This document shows, piece after piece, positions 11,713 to 22,237 of a stretch of DNA of 64,000 nt. The stretch is taken from positions 1,674,001-1,738,000 of the forward strand of contig NW_024466459.1 of the NCBI RefSeq assembly GCF_017591425.1, read 5' to 3'. The notes beneath the pieces were generated by a model. It ran no database searches, was not told where the DNA came from, and was given only the letters and a program-made list of their open reading frames with translations. Origin of the DNA: Ochotona curzoniae (taxonomy: Eukaryota > Chordata > Mammalia > Lagomorpha > Ochotonidae). Every line of letters begins with the position of its first letter. Position 1 is the first letter of the stretch. Both the position numbers and the translations under genes were made by a program.

Positions 11713-13884
11713 AATATATCTATATTCTTCAAAGTCCTTCCCTAAGAGGAACAGCAAGGTGGTGAAGTCCCCACTCCATATCTCACAGAAAGCAGACTTG
11801 CTCGTTGAGTCTGGAGGTCTGACAGTCCCCAAGGACAGCATGGGTCTTCTGAACAGTGGAAGCTAAAGAACATTCAAGATTCACTAGATAGCGACCTTGA
11901 TTAACTCAAATGAGGGACAACCTACTTTGTAAGCCCTTTATCAAGCTTCAAGGACATCTATGTTGACATCACCCTAGTGATTTTGAAGCCAGTTTGGGGG
12001 TGTCTCCACTTGCCCGCCAGGGTTCCTGCCTCCCTCAGCAATAGCATCGCCCGGGAAAAGATGCCTACCCTCCACTGGAGTAAGAAACATCTGCAGGCCT
12101 GTTTCCAGGTGCCTGGTCTGACCTATTGTTTACCATGGTAAGAACCGGAAACCAAACTCCCATTTCCACTTCAAACACCAACTCAGAACTTGTACAAACA
12201 AGTCCTCATTTCTCTCAGCCCTAATCACTCCACAGCATAGCCTGCTGTGGCCACGAGGGAAGTGCCTGGCACCCACCCGTGCGCTGTAGGAGGGAGCCCA
12301 GGAGGAGCACAGCATTCCTTGGGGAGGAAACTGGAACCAACGGGTAGACTGACAGAGCCCACAAAACAGCCAAACTCCTTATCAGGCCATAGCAGCCTCC
12401 ATTTCAGAAATAGTTAAGCCTGCCAATTTCTAGAAGGCTTCCTCAAAGCTGTGTGTCAAAGCCTGCTAATACTAAATATGTTTTCCATCTTATTTTTGAG
12501 ATGAACACTTGGACATTACATAGCCATGTGTTTATTCAGCAGGGCTCTGATCTAGCTTACACCTGCTACCTGAACAACTTGAGCACCAAACTCAGAACCG
12601 AAGCAAACAGCGCCACAAACCAGAGCTCCTGAAATAAAATTCACTACAGGCTCTTAAACCCCTCTGCACCACAGCCAGGCCTAAAATAATCCAAGGCTGA
12701 CCAGAGGAGTTTGGTCTCCAGCTCTGACAGTCAGTAACAGGCATCTCTGCTGGGAATTTTAGCCTGGGGTAAAAAAAAAAAAGAGCATTGCTTTGCTGCT
12801 TCACTAAGGGACCCTGCTGGGACGGCATACCACCCACCCCTCCCCAAAGACTAGAACCCATCCTGGGAAATTACAAGGGCTGCTCCTTTCCCATGGGTTC
12901 ACTGCCTTGCCGCCTGATTTTCTACCCCATCCTGCCTTGAACCCAGCCACACAAGTAACTCAATTTTCCCCCAAGGAAAGCTCCCACTGGCTGTACAGAG
13001 CAGGGCACTAGAGACCTGCCCTTAATAGTTGCTGGGGCAAAAGGTGGGGAGGGGCATCCCAGCAATTCAGTCACATTGCTGGCTTAGTGCTCAAGGGGTT
13101 CTAACAGCAGCTTCTTTCTGGTTCTTTCTGGTGCAGCTGGAGCGGGGAGCAACCCTATGGTTTTACCCAAGGAAACAGTAGTACTGGGGAGGAAGCTGCG
13201 GAGCCTGTCTGTGTGAACATGAGTTCTGAGCTGACTTCTGGGCCACAGTCATGGCTCCCAGGCCCCATAGATGACTTTTCCCTACTATCATTAAACCAGC
13301 AGCAAGGCAAGGTTACAAGTTACCGCATGGACCACCCATAAAAGAACTGGCCTCGGAGAAACCTCTGTATAGTCTACCTCACTAGCCAGAGCATCTGGTT
13401 TCATATCAGTCCATGGAAAAGCACACTGCAACTAGCCTGGCAAACAGAGTCCTACAAGGACATCACCTGCTCCTCCCAACCCTTCCTGTCATAATTGAAA
13501 TGTTTTCCATCAAGTTTCCATGATCAGTACACACAGAGCGAGTCCCTCTGAGGGTTTTATTTGGGGCCAACTGTCCCCATGCTACAGTGTTCTCACTCCA
13601 GCCCTAACTACCGCCAGATCACACTTCCCTGGCTGGGCTGAACTGCTCACTCAGAGGCCTATGTTTGCAGATACCCACTCCCCACCCTCAGTGGGGTTCT
13701 CCACCAACTTAACGCTAGTTTTCACCCAAGAGTGCCAGGTTCCACTCAAGTGCCAACAGCTGCTACATCGCACAGGCCTCCTTACAACCTGGTTCTGCAA
13801 TTTTTCTGTATGCTTTGCTTGTCTGAGCCCTCAATCTAAGCATATATTAAAAGGGTTTTGGGGGATGGTATTAAAAGACAATTT
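11713..13884. other. 2.2-kb unique DNA without young SINEs
   Basis: It has a moderate GC content and several polypyrimidine stretches, but no frame I recognise and no CpG enrichment. Possible intron of the gene that starts in the 24-kb CpG island. Confidence 0.4.
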
Positions 13885-14148
13885 GACTGACACAGCAGCA
13901 CAGCCAGTTAAGTCACTGCTTGCAATGCCGGCACCCCATATCAGAGTGCCAGTGCAAGTCCTTGTTGCTCTACCTCTGATCCAGTCCCCTGGGAATGAGC
14001 CTGGGAAAGCTGCAGAAGAGACCCAGAAGGAATTCCTGGTTCCTGGCTTTGGCTTGGCTCAGATGTGGTTTCTGCAGCCATCTGGAGGGAAAGCAGGAGT
14101 TGAATCTCTGTCACTCTGCCTTTCCAAAAAATGTATTTCTAACAAAAA
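13885..14148 (+). mobile_element. Older C-repeat SINE
   Basis: Seen through 'CAGCCAGTTAAGTCACTGC', 'ATGCCGGCACCCCATATC', 'CCTGGGAATGAGCCTGGG' and 'CTCTGCCTTTCCAAAAAATG'. The GGGGAGTGAA block is degraded. The 214-codon plus frame at 13520-14164 overlaps this element and is not a gene. Confidence 0.8.
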
Positions 14149-14149
14149 T

Positions 14150-15317
14150 GTGCAGTTTCTGTGAGCCTTTTGGAGTCCCATGGTATCTTCTTAACCAGAC
14201 CTGCAAGTCTCCCAGCAAACTATGGCTGTGGCCTTCACGCAGCACCTGCTCTCTGGTTTCCGGAGGTCCTGACCTGGAGAAGCCGCCCCCCTCCTTTCAG
14301 AAGGACATTAGCAAGAAAGCCAGCGAACAACATCCCAAACTAACGTTCTCTTTCAGAGTCACAATTACAAAGGCTGTAGAAGAAACTTAACCATCATATG
14401 GCCTCATGTCCTTCCGTTCCTATTCGGAAGTGGTGCCAAGTCTAACTCAAATACAGCTGCCTCCCTGTTCTCCAACAGAAATCTCCCTGCTCACCAGATC
14501 AACCCATCCAGCTCCTACCACAGCACAATTAAATTTCCTCCCACCACTGTCTAAAGCCCTCTTTAGTTCCCAACTGGCATTACTTTTGAGCAGTGCCAAG
14601 GGGCTTCTAACAAAACTCTTGCTAAACTGCCCACTACCATTAGACACAGTGCTTGGGTGTGTTGACAAGCAAGAGGCAAGACAGAGGTGCAGGCAGGAGC
14701 AGGGCAGCTGCCCCTTTGGGAAGTGAGGAAGACTATGACACCAACTTGAGGTCTCGCATTAGAGCCCAGTGCTGCTCACGAGCTGTAGGTTTCCTGAGCC
14801 TGGGTACACAGTGTCCACCCAGACAGATGAGAGGGCCACCTCAAGTCCAATCCTCATGCCGTGGCAGATTTTCAAGTCAGGACAAGGGTATTCAGGGCAC
14901 TTCCTCAGAATCTCTCTTCAAAAGCTGGCTCTGCACCCCTCACATGGCCTCAGCGATGGGTCCCCGTGGATGCCTTTGTTCGTTCTCCCCATCTCCCTCC
15001 CAGGGTTATTTTCCTTGAAAAAATACTTAACTGTTATTATAAACCTAAGTTTTAAAGAGCATCTCTCAGGTCAAGTTTCCCTTTGTTCCCTCATATGCTT
15101 GCACTCACTGATCCAGTCACCCAGTAAGTACTCACGGGCACGTGCCATGGGCAGATATCATATGAGGTCTTAGGTACACAACGGGAAGCAAAATAACAAG
15201 GCCCATGTCCCTCCAGAGGAAGGGGAAAAGCAGAGGTCTACCAAGGAACAAGGAATGACAAACTGTGGTAAGTGAAAAGACAAAAGAGGGTGAGTGAGGT
15301 GAGGCTGTTTATTGAAA
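14150..15317. other. Unique DNA with a MIR/L2-like end
   Basis: Mostly unassigned. Around 15095-15180 the text ('CAGTAAGTACTCACGGGCAC') looks like an ancient MIR or L2 end. The donor-like site on the minus strand there comes from this repeat. Confidence 0.4.
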
Positions 15318-15535
15318 GGTGCAGCGCTCTGCAGCTGGGAGACAACAGCTGATGGCTCCAGTCCTGGGTCCCTGCCACCCACCTGGAAGACCAGAGACTG
15401 AGCTCCGGACTCCCGGATTCAGCCTGTTTTGGGCATTTGGGGAGTGAAGCACTGGACAGAAGCACTGGCTCTCTCTTTTCCTGTCTTTCAAACAAAATGT
15501 AAATAAATAAATGTTTTAAAAAGAAAGCTTTCAAA
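15318..15535 (+). mobile_element. Older C-repeat SINE, 5'-truncated
   Basis: 'GCTGGGAGACAACAGCTGAT', 'GGTCCCTGCCACCCACCTGG' and 'CATTTGGGGAGTGAAGCAC' are followed by 'TGTAAATAAATAAATG' and an A-rich tail. Confidence 0.75.
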
Positions 15536-16671
15536 GGGTTTGAGTACACAGGGCATGATGCTGGGAATTTCTAGAGACCATTCTGACCAGGGCAAACAGA
15601 ACAGGTTACAACGGAGACATGGACACAGGTAGGTCAGCCTGTGGCTGCTGCACTCTTCTAGGCCCAAGGCCAAGGCCAGGACTGAAGTAGGGGTGGTAAA
15701 GCCAGGGAGACCACTCAGAAGATGTTTGCAAGATAAAAACCAACAGCACTTGACAAGAACTGCTTAAGGGCAAGGGCTCAGGCCAAGGGGCAAGCAGTGC
15801 GAAGAGCAGAAACATCCACGGAGGCCAAGGGAGAAATACTGGAGGTTCAAGGCAATGCTGCTATCATTGGGAAGTTTTAGAATTTCTAGGTATATTTAAG
15901 GCTTTTTTCCTCTGTCCTCCTAATCCATTCCTAAGACAGTCACCTATGTTTAAACATGTTCTGGAAAAAGAGAGGTGACTCACACAGCACCTGCTTCCTC
16001 AGACTTGGGGTGTTCCCAGGCCAGCCCCTACCTCCCCGCAGGGTGTGTCAGGAGTGTCATCCTACTTCTGAGACTTCTACACAAGCAATTTAACAGGCTC
16101 TCAGAGACAGCTCATGGTGCAACAAGCAGCAGAAGCACTCTCCACTGAGAGGGTCACTCCTCATCTTACGAGTTCTTGGTCCCTCAGCCCCAAATCTAGC
16201 TTCTCCCAGTCTCTTCACAGAGGTTTTTCAAAGAGGACAGTGAGCCCCACAAGGCCAAGGGTTCTTTGTCCAACTGTGCAAACTCCTTTTCATTGAAGCA
16301 GAAGGAGTTAGGGAACCACATGTGTCTTGTGCTATTTTCATTCTGTGCCCAAGTCAACCTGTTGAGTTCTGTGATTGGTGGTTTAGTAAATCCTAGAGCT
16401 AGACTGTCAATATGGCCATGTGGAACTACCGAAACCAAAGTCAACTAAATTAAGATAAAGCATTGGTTTCAGTCTCTCAACTGCACTAGACTTGCCATCT
16501 TTGAAATGGTCAGCAGCCATGTGCCTAGTGGCTGCCACACTGGAAAGAACACATCTAGCTTACTTCCAACACCACAAAAAGGCCTGCAGACATCAGTCCA
16601 GAGGGGCACAGGGTTCTCTGCATTCTGGTTTGATTTTCCCACTTTAAAGTATGAAATAAAATAAAAACAAT
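15536..16671. other. Unique DNA, no gene seen
   Basis: No repeat or exon signature stands out in this stretch. Confidence 0.45.
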
Positions 16672-16962
16672 GGGCTGACTCTGAAAGAGAATCCTGAAGT
16701 ACCAGCATCCACGTGGGTGTCATTCAAATCCTGCTCGTCTCACTTGAGGTACAGCTCCCTACCAATGAGCCTGGAAAGCAGCAGAGGATGCCCCAAGTGC
16801 TTGTGTCCCCCGCACCCATGCAGGAAACCTGCAAGAAGCTCCTGGCTCCTGCCTTCAGAGCAGCCTAGCTCCAGCTGCTACAGGAGACGGAGGATCTCTG
16901 TGTCTCTTTCAAATAAATAAATATATAAAAACTCTTTCAAATAAATAAATAATTTTTAAAAA
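16672..16962 (+). mobile_element. Older C-repeat SINE with duplicated tail
   Basis: The body is recognisable from 'CAGCATCCACGTGGGTG', 'CCAATGAGCCTGGAAAGC' and 'GCAAGAAGCTCCTGGCTC'. The tail segment 'CTTTCAAATAAATAAATA' occurs twice, at about 16906 and 16933, a small tandem duplication. Confidence 0.85.
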
Positions 16963-17019
16963 GCAAATAAGAAACAAAGTTTAACAGACTTTCAATGAGG
17001 TTTTTAAATGTCAATGACC

Positions 17020-17318
17020 TGTTTTTAATTTGAAAGGCACAGAGAAGCAGAGACAGACTGAAAGAGATCTCCTATCACCTGGTTCACCTCCCAAACGCCT
17101 ACCAACAGCCAAAGCTGGGCTTCTGCATGAGAGGCGGGGGTGGGGGTATGGGAGGGTAGGGGTGGGGGGGTGGGAGTTCTAGTACTTGGGCCATCATGTA
17201 CTGCTGCCTGGGGTGCACATCAGCAGGAAGCTGAAAGTGAAAGCAGACATGGAACCCCAAACCCAGGCACTCCCAAACAGGATGTGGAAATCCCAAGCGG
17301 TGGCTTGACTGCCGAGTC
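17020..17318 (-). mobile_element. Older C-repeat SINE, reverse, with G-rich expansion
   Basis: 'TTTGAAAGGCACAGAGAAGC', 'TACTGCTGCCTGGGGTGC' and 'CAGCAGGAAGCTGAAAGTG' mark the older subfamily. A G-rich block at 17131-17175 replaces the part usually reading 'GGTCTCCCACG..GG'. Confidence 0.85.
17131..17175 (+). repeat. G-run cluster, possible G-quadruplex
   Basis: At least five runs of three or more G (GGGGG, GGGGG, GGG, GGG, GGGG, GGGGGGG) with loops of one to four bases fit the canonical G3+ quadruplex pattern on the plus strand. Confidence 0.75.
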
Positions 17319-17350
17319 AAAATAAATAAATAAATAAATAAATAAATAAA
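17319..17350. repeat. (AAAT)8 microsatellite
   Basis: A pure AAAT tetranucleotide tract of about eight units directly follows a reverse-oriented SINE. Confidence 0.95.
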
Positions 17351-17734
17351 CCAGTTTTCAACATACTAACCTGTATCTTCTCCGATTTTAAAATGGATGC
17401 TGTATTAAACTTTAATACATACCACAACAATCTTCTTGATCACAGCTGCATGCAAAATTCACTTGCTAATAATGTTTGAAAATAATCCATGATTCATTGT
17501 GGGCAAGAAAACAGCCACAGTTTTATGAGCCACTGTGGACAAAGATGGTCTTACTTGGGAAAAAATATATCTTACACACTACCCAATAACATTACCCAAT
17601 ACAGTTTATATTTAGCAATTACATAGACCAACTGGTCATCTTGAAAGTACTCTCATTTTTTATACTTACTTTCTAGAAGCAAGTCTGTAAGCAGCTTCCA
17701 GGAAATGTTTTCAGATTCTGAACTTTAGCTACCC
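17351..17734. other. AT-rich unique DNA
   Basis: No gene seen. The stretch around 17460-17500 is rich in TAAT motifs, which homeodomain proteins can bind, but this is common in AT-rich DNA. Confidence 0.4.
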
Positions 17735-17742
17735 AACATCAA

Positions 17743-18100
17743 TTATATTTTTTTTTTCTCTATTTGTCTCTCTTTCTCTCTAAGATCTATGTATTTTTAT
17801 TACAAAGGCAGATTTACAGAGAGGAGAGACAGAAAAATCCTCTATCTGCTGATTCACTCCCTAAGTGGCCCCAATGGCAAGAGCTGAGCTGATCCGAACC
17901 CAAAAGTCAGGAGCTTCCTCTGGGTCTCCCAAGCAGCCATGGGGTCCCAAGACCTTGGGCCGCCCTTGGCTGCTTTCCAAGGCCACAAGCAGAGAACTGG
18001 ACAGGAAGTGGGGCATCCGGGACTCAAACCAGTGCCCACATGGGATCCCAACACATGCAAGGCGAGGACTTCGCCACTAGGCTATGACGGTGGCCCCCTT
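17743..18100 (-). mobile_element. Full-length C-repeat SINE with TSD
   Basis: The duplication AACATCAA is at 17735-17742 and 18101-18108. The T-rich run and CT tract at 17747-17781 are the reverse A-tail. The body runs to 'GACGGTGGCCCCC' at the SINE 5' end. Confidence 0.9.
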
Positions 18101-18414
18101 AACATCAACTCTATAATTATCTACCATATAGGTTTTCCCTAGGATCACACCTACCACATGAATTTATATAACAATTTAGTGTGGCTGACAGAAAAGTACC
18201 TGACAATGTTTCAATAAGAAGCTATCTTGGAAAAAGCTTAGCTAAATGTCAATAATTGAAACTGAGTGATATATACATATATAGCCATTTTCCAAAATAT
18301 TTTTAAATTATCACAGTTATATATAAATGTAATCTAACAAATGCTTTGCAAGATAATTATAAGCTTTAATAGTGTCATAGTATTTTATTGAACGTTTCAA
18401 GCAAAAGAACCAAA

Positions 18415-18748
18415 GCTGGGAATGGGGCGTGATTCAACTGGCTAATCCTCCCACCTTCAAGCACCAGCATCCCATATGGGCACTGCTTCTTACCCCAGCT
18501 GCCCCACTTCCCATGCAGCTCCCTGCCTGTGGCCTGGCAAAGAAGCCAAGGGCGGCCCAAAGCCTTGGAACCCTACACCCACATGGCAGAACCAGAAGAT
18601 GCTCCTGGCTTCTGACTTCAAATTAGCTCAGCTCTGGCCACTGAGGACATTGGGGAGTGAACCATCGCATCAAGGAACTTTCTTTCTCTCTGCTTCTCTC
18701 TGAAAACCTACCTTTCTAATAAAAATAAATCATCTTAAAGGAAAAATA
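18415..18748 (+). mobile_element. Full-length C-repeat SINE with 12-bp TSD
   Basis: A perfect 12-bp duplication AAAAGAACCAAA lies at 18403-18414 and 18749-18760. The SINE starts 'GCTGGGAATGGGGCGTG' and ends after 'AATAAAAATAAATCATCTT'. The perfect duplication argues for relative youth. Confidence 0.95.
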
Positions 18749-18760
18749 AAAAGAACCAAA

Positions 18761-19992
18761 CCAATGACTTCTTCTATTGCTGCATGATCCTGAGGTGCGG
18801 CTGCTCCTCCACTGAGGAAGCAACAAACACTGCCTCAGTCTCACGAGAGATAGGGCACTCAGCAACCTGAGTCGGCCCACTCGATCACCCGTAATACGGC
18901 ACTGACCTCTGCCTGCCTCATCAGGAAAAAACGCAATCTACTTTCCACCTCCAAACACAAATGCCAACAACAAAAGGTCGGAGCAGAGGATTCCTGCTTC
19001 CAGCCCACCTTGCTTCTTCTGGAGCACTGCCCCCAAAGCAGAGGCTCTGACAGGGGTAGCTATCTCCATAGGCATCTCATGGCAGGTAGAGATGCCAGCT
19101 GAACCGCCAACGCAGTCCACCACCAGTGCCTCCTGCAGCTACATGTATGAGCCAGATTCATTCCACCCTCAGCCCCACAGTTACTCTAACCAGGAACAAT
19201 GGGAAATGGTGAGAAAGGACAGATCGACTTTACCACATCTATACACCCCTAGCCACAGTCCTTTCTGGAGCTGCTACCCGCTGCTTGGGGGGCTTATCTC
19301 ACGTTCAGAGCCACTCAATGGCAGGAAACAGGCACACACAGTAAAGCCAAGGCTCCCAAGTCCACTCCTCCACTCTGCACTGTGCCCCTGGGTCACACCC
19401 TCCTTTCCCAGTTTCCCTCTGCCCTCCTCCCAGCAGCGACACCATCATGGTGCTCCTCCCTAAACATTCCTGCCACTCTAAACAGCTGCAGTCCCCTTCC
19501 TCTTCCTGTTTCTGGGTGCCTGCTCTTTTCCTTCCAAGGAGAAGAATGTGACACCTTCTACAATGTAACAGACACAGTGCAAGTGTCTGTAGACTTCTGT
19601 ACTGGTTAGACTGGATGAGGGACCACGTGCAAGCAAGGGTCACATGGGCTTTGCACATCAGAGTCTATGCCAAATGCAATGGCTCCAGTAGATGCTAAGA
19701 CACTCACTGAATGGCTGATAACCATTTCTTAGTTGGTCCTTTCTTTAGATTATAAGATTCCCTACATTAAGACCAAAGTGGTAAATATAACCATCTTCAG
19801 GAATACTGATTAAAAAACATTAGGTGTATCATTAGGTGTAAGGAAGGACTGAAAACCAGATAAGAGAATAAGCCAGCTTGTGCCAGCTATCAACAGCAAA
19901 AGAATTATGAAACTTACGCAATGTATATCATGATTTTGAAAGCATATTTGCAGAAGCAATCCAAAGGATAAGTTTTGACCTCAAATCCTCAT
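18761..19992. other. Unique DNA, no gene seen
   Basis: 18790-19560 has normal GC and open frames, including a minus frame at 18938-19123 read as ...ASALGAVLQKKQGG. None has matching splice sites on both sides or a domain I can defend. Confidence 0.4.
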
Positions 19993-20077
19993 TCAGCTGT
20001 AACTGAAGACGGCTCTTACAAGGTTTGTCCACCACCAGGGGCAGAAAAAAGCCTCAGCCAACAATTGACAAGAGGCC

Positions 20078-20083
20078 TTTACT
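20078..20083 (-). terminator. LTR polyadenylation-signal variant
   Basis: Minus-strand AGTAAA, about 100 bases after the TATA box, is followed by the TGTCAATTGTTGG region. AGTAAA is a known weaker variant of AATAAA, so read-through would be expected. Confidence 0.5.
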
Positions 20084-20180
20084 GGGGAGAAGTCCATTCT
20101 CAGGCCTTTTCCCCACACAACTGAGACGCACAGAGAAAGCAGGAAGCTGCGGGGACGAAAAGGCCCACAAAGAAGCATGC

Positions 20181-20187
20181 TTTTATA
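20181..20187 (-). promoter_or_regulatory. LTR TATA box
   Basis: Minus-strand TATAAAA within GGGTATAAAAGCATGC. Transcription would start about 25-30 bases further on, near 20155, and run leftward. Confidence 0.7.
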
Positions 20188-20400
20188 CCCCTCCTTACGC
20201 GGAAACTGGGGCGGGTGCCACTTTGGTCCTTATTAGGAGAGGAAATGCCGGCCCCAGCACATTCGCATCGTTGGTCGGCCAGAGCGCCATTCCCCTGGTG
20301 ATGTGGTGGATCCACACCTCTTCCTGGTCCGGCCAGACGTACGAGTGACCGTCCTGTCCGACATAAACTCTGTCCACCTGTAGCCGCGGTAACCATCAGC

Positions 20401-22155
20401 TCTCTAGCGTCACGCCACTTTAAAATGTTAGAATAAGCCACCAAGACACTCAACATGTTAGTTCTAATTACCTGCTTAGGGAAAAGCCCTCAGAACCAGT
20501 ATTTCAGGCAAAGCCAATGCACAACACACAAAGATTGTTTCAAAACCCACCCCAGCTTCCCATCCCACCAACTTCCACAAGGAATGGTCAGACGCTTCTC
20601 TCACCCGTCCCATCTGTGCTCAGTGGCTTAGGCCTGGCTTTAGGTCACCAAAGGAAAACCTGGCCTTTCAAGGTCTTAATCTTCTGAAACTGCCCAGGAG
20701 CTTTTCTTTCGGGCTAACAAAGTTCTCTTAATTCACACTAGAGTTCCTGTATGAGAACAAGGAACGTAAACAGGTGTTAGGACATACAAACAAAGAATTT
20801 ATAACCCCAAAGCAAGGGGTGTGGGTGAGGGTGAGGGAACCTTAACTTTTTAAGCTGGAAAAGCTCCCAGGACATATGGCTTGAGAAGATTCCAGAAGGA
20901 GGCAGAATCCTCCTGAGGCAACCACGGAAATCACACATGCAGCAAAACAAGCCTGAGGTCTAGTCCCCGCTATGAGCCTTGACTGTAACTGTGTGATCAT
21001 GGACAGGTTACTTAACCTCTCTGAACCTCAGCATCCTCATATACACAGGATGTTGTAAGGTTTAAAGGTAGGAACTATGCCTGGCCGTCAGAAACTCTCC
21101 CACGGCCACTACTCGCTTTGCTAGCACCTGCCCATCATCTGCTGCTTCACAAAGCACCACCAAATGAGTCTTGGAGGGATCTGAATGATTTCCTTTCAAC
21201 CATTTCATTTCTCAGATCTTTAGATTCATAAATTCATACATCTAAGGGCAGAGGCACTAAGAAATCAAGTCCTCATTTCACAAGAGATTCAGAGTGGTAT
21301 GCACCTAGGAACCAGGTTAAAGTGCCAGGACAGCAGCCAGGCCTTCTGATGCCAACTGCAGTGCCCCCGACTCATGCCAGTTAAGGACTTCTCAACTTCC
21401 AAGAGCTCCTAGTATCCCTCTCATTAACAGTGTCTCGGGCCCAGTTCAGGCAATGACATGAAGCAAAAGAAGGAGTTTGGAAGGGAACAACACAGAATCC
21501 TATTACAACTTTGTCACCGCTTAAAAATTCATAGGTAAGAAAGTACACATCGACATAGGCTTCCAATCTTCCTACAAGGATACTTATTTCTAACTTGGGG
21601 CTTGAGGTTGACAAAGGCCTTAATGAAAGGCAGGATAAAGGTTGCTAGCTGTCTGTCCATGGCTCATTAGCTCCTGAAGTGAATGCTTCTCTAGGGGACA
21701 AGAGTCAGCCAAAGGCCAGAGCTCCAAGCAAACCGGAAAATATTTCCTGCAGCTCACAGACCAGGACACCGCCTGGGATCCCGGCAGTGAATCTCACAAG
21801 CTCCTCCACATCTTCAATACAGCCAGCTGTGAGCTGAGCACTCAGTCTTACAGCAGCTCAACTGTCATCGGGCACTCCCTACAGACCAGCAACGTACACA
21901 AGTGACCTCACCCATTCCTCACAATAATGTATAAATCACCTTCTACTCTAGGCCATCTAACCTGAGACCACTCACCGTAGGACACACTGTTTATACAGCT
22001 AAAAAGAAAATTTCCAAATGTAAGACTGCATAGATTGTAAGATGCCTTTTCAAAAGAAAAGTTTAGAGTATTCCAAATTGTACTGTCTGTGTATTATTGA
22101 AATATGAACACTGTCTTATTTACAAACAAATGAAGGCAGACAGAAAATAACTTAC
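20401..22155. other. Unique DNA with MIR/L2 remnants
   Basis: It contains a MIR at 20940-21110 and an L2/MIR-like stretch near 21860-21970. Otherwise no feature was recognised. Confidence 0.45.
20940..21110 (+). mobile_element. MIR
   Basis: 'GTAACTGTGTGATCATGGAC', 'GGTTACTTAACCTCTCTGAA', 'CCTCAGCATCCTCATATACA' and 'GATGTTGTAAGGTTTAAAGG' follow the MIR consensus in order. Confidence 0.85.
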
Positions 22156-22237
22156 CTGAGGCCAAGGATAGACTCGGGGAGCCTGCTTACCTTCTCATGG
22201 CAGATTCACCAATACCTTGGAGATGAGCTGAACTGCA
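22156..22237 (-). other. Candidate minus-strand exon (5' exon 2?)
   Basis: On the minus strand it is bounded by an acceptor-like TTGTTGCCCAG and a perfect donor CAG|GTAAGT at 22155-22150. A second donor, AAG|GTAAGC, lies at 22190. A start codon ATG (22198-22196) lies a few bases before that inner donor. It sits about 2.5 kb downstream of the CpG-island promoter on the same strand, where a second exon would be plausible. No protein can be inferred from so few codons. Confidence 0.22.

Larger units (their letters stand above)
19998..20395 (-). mobile_element. Solo retroviral LTR
   Basis: A 398-bp element lies on the minus strand, beginning TGGTTACC (at 20395) and ending GTTACA (at 19998), so it has TG...CA termini. 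It is flanked by a direct repeat TCAGC at 19993-19997 and 20396-20400, one base longer if the boundary T is shared. Inside, in the correct order, are a TATA box (GGGTATAAAAGC, 20190-20179) and an AGTAAA polyadenylation-signal variant (20083-20078). I infer U3 of roughly 210-240 bp, R of roughly 95 bp and a short U5. No gag, pol or env sequence lies on either side, so the provirus was lost by LTR-LTR recombination. The short LTR suggests a class II (betaretrovirus-like) element. Many CpGs survive. Confidence 0.82.

Noticed and set aside
13520..14164. 214-codon plus frame
   Set aside because: It runs into a C-repeat SINE, has no promoter or splice context and no recognisable domain.
18938..19123. 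Minus frame with ...ASALGAVLQKKQGG, reminiscent of a reverse-transcriptase motif
   Set aside because: Only a few residues agree, the neighbouring catalytic motifs are missing and the flanks are not retroelement-like.
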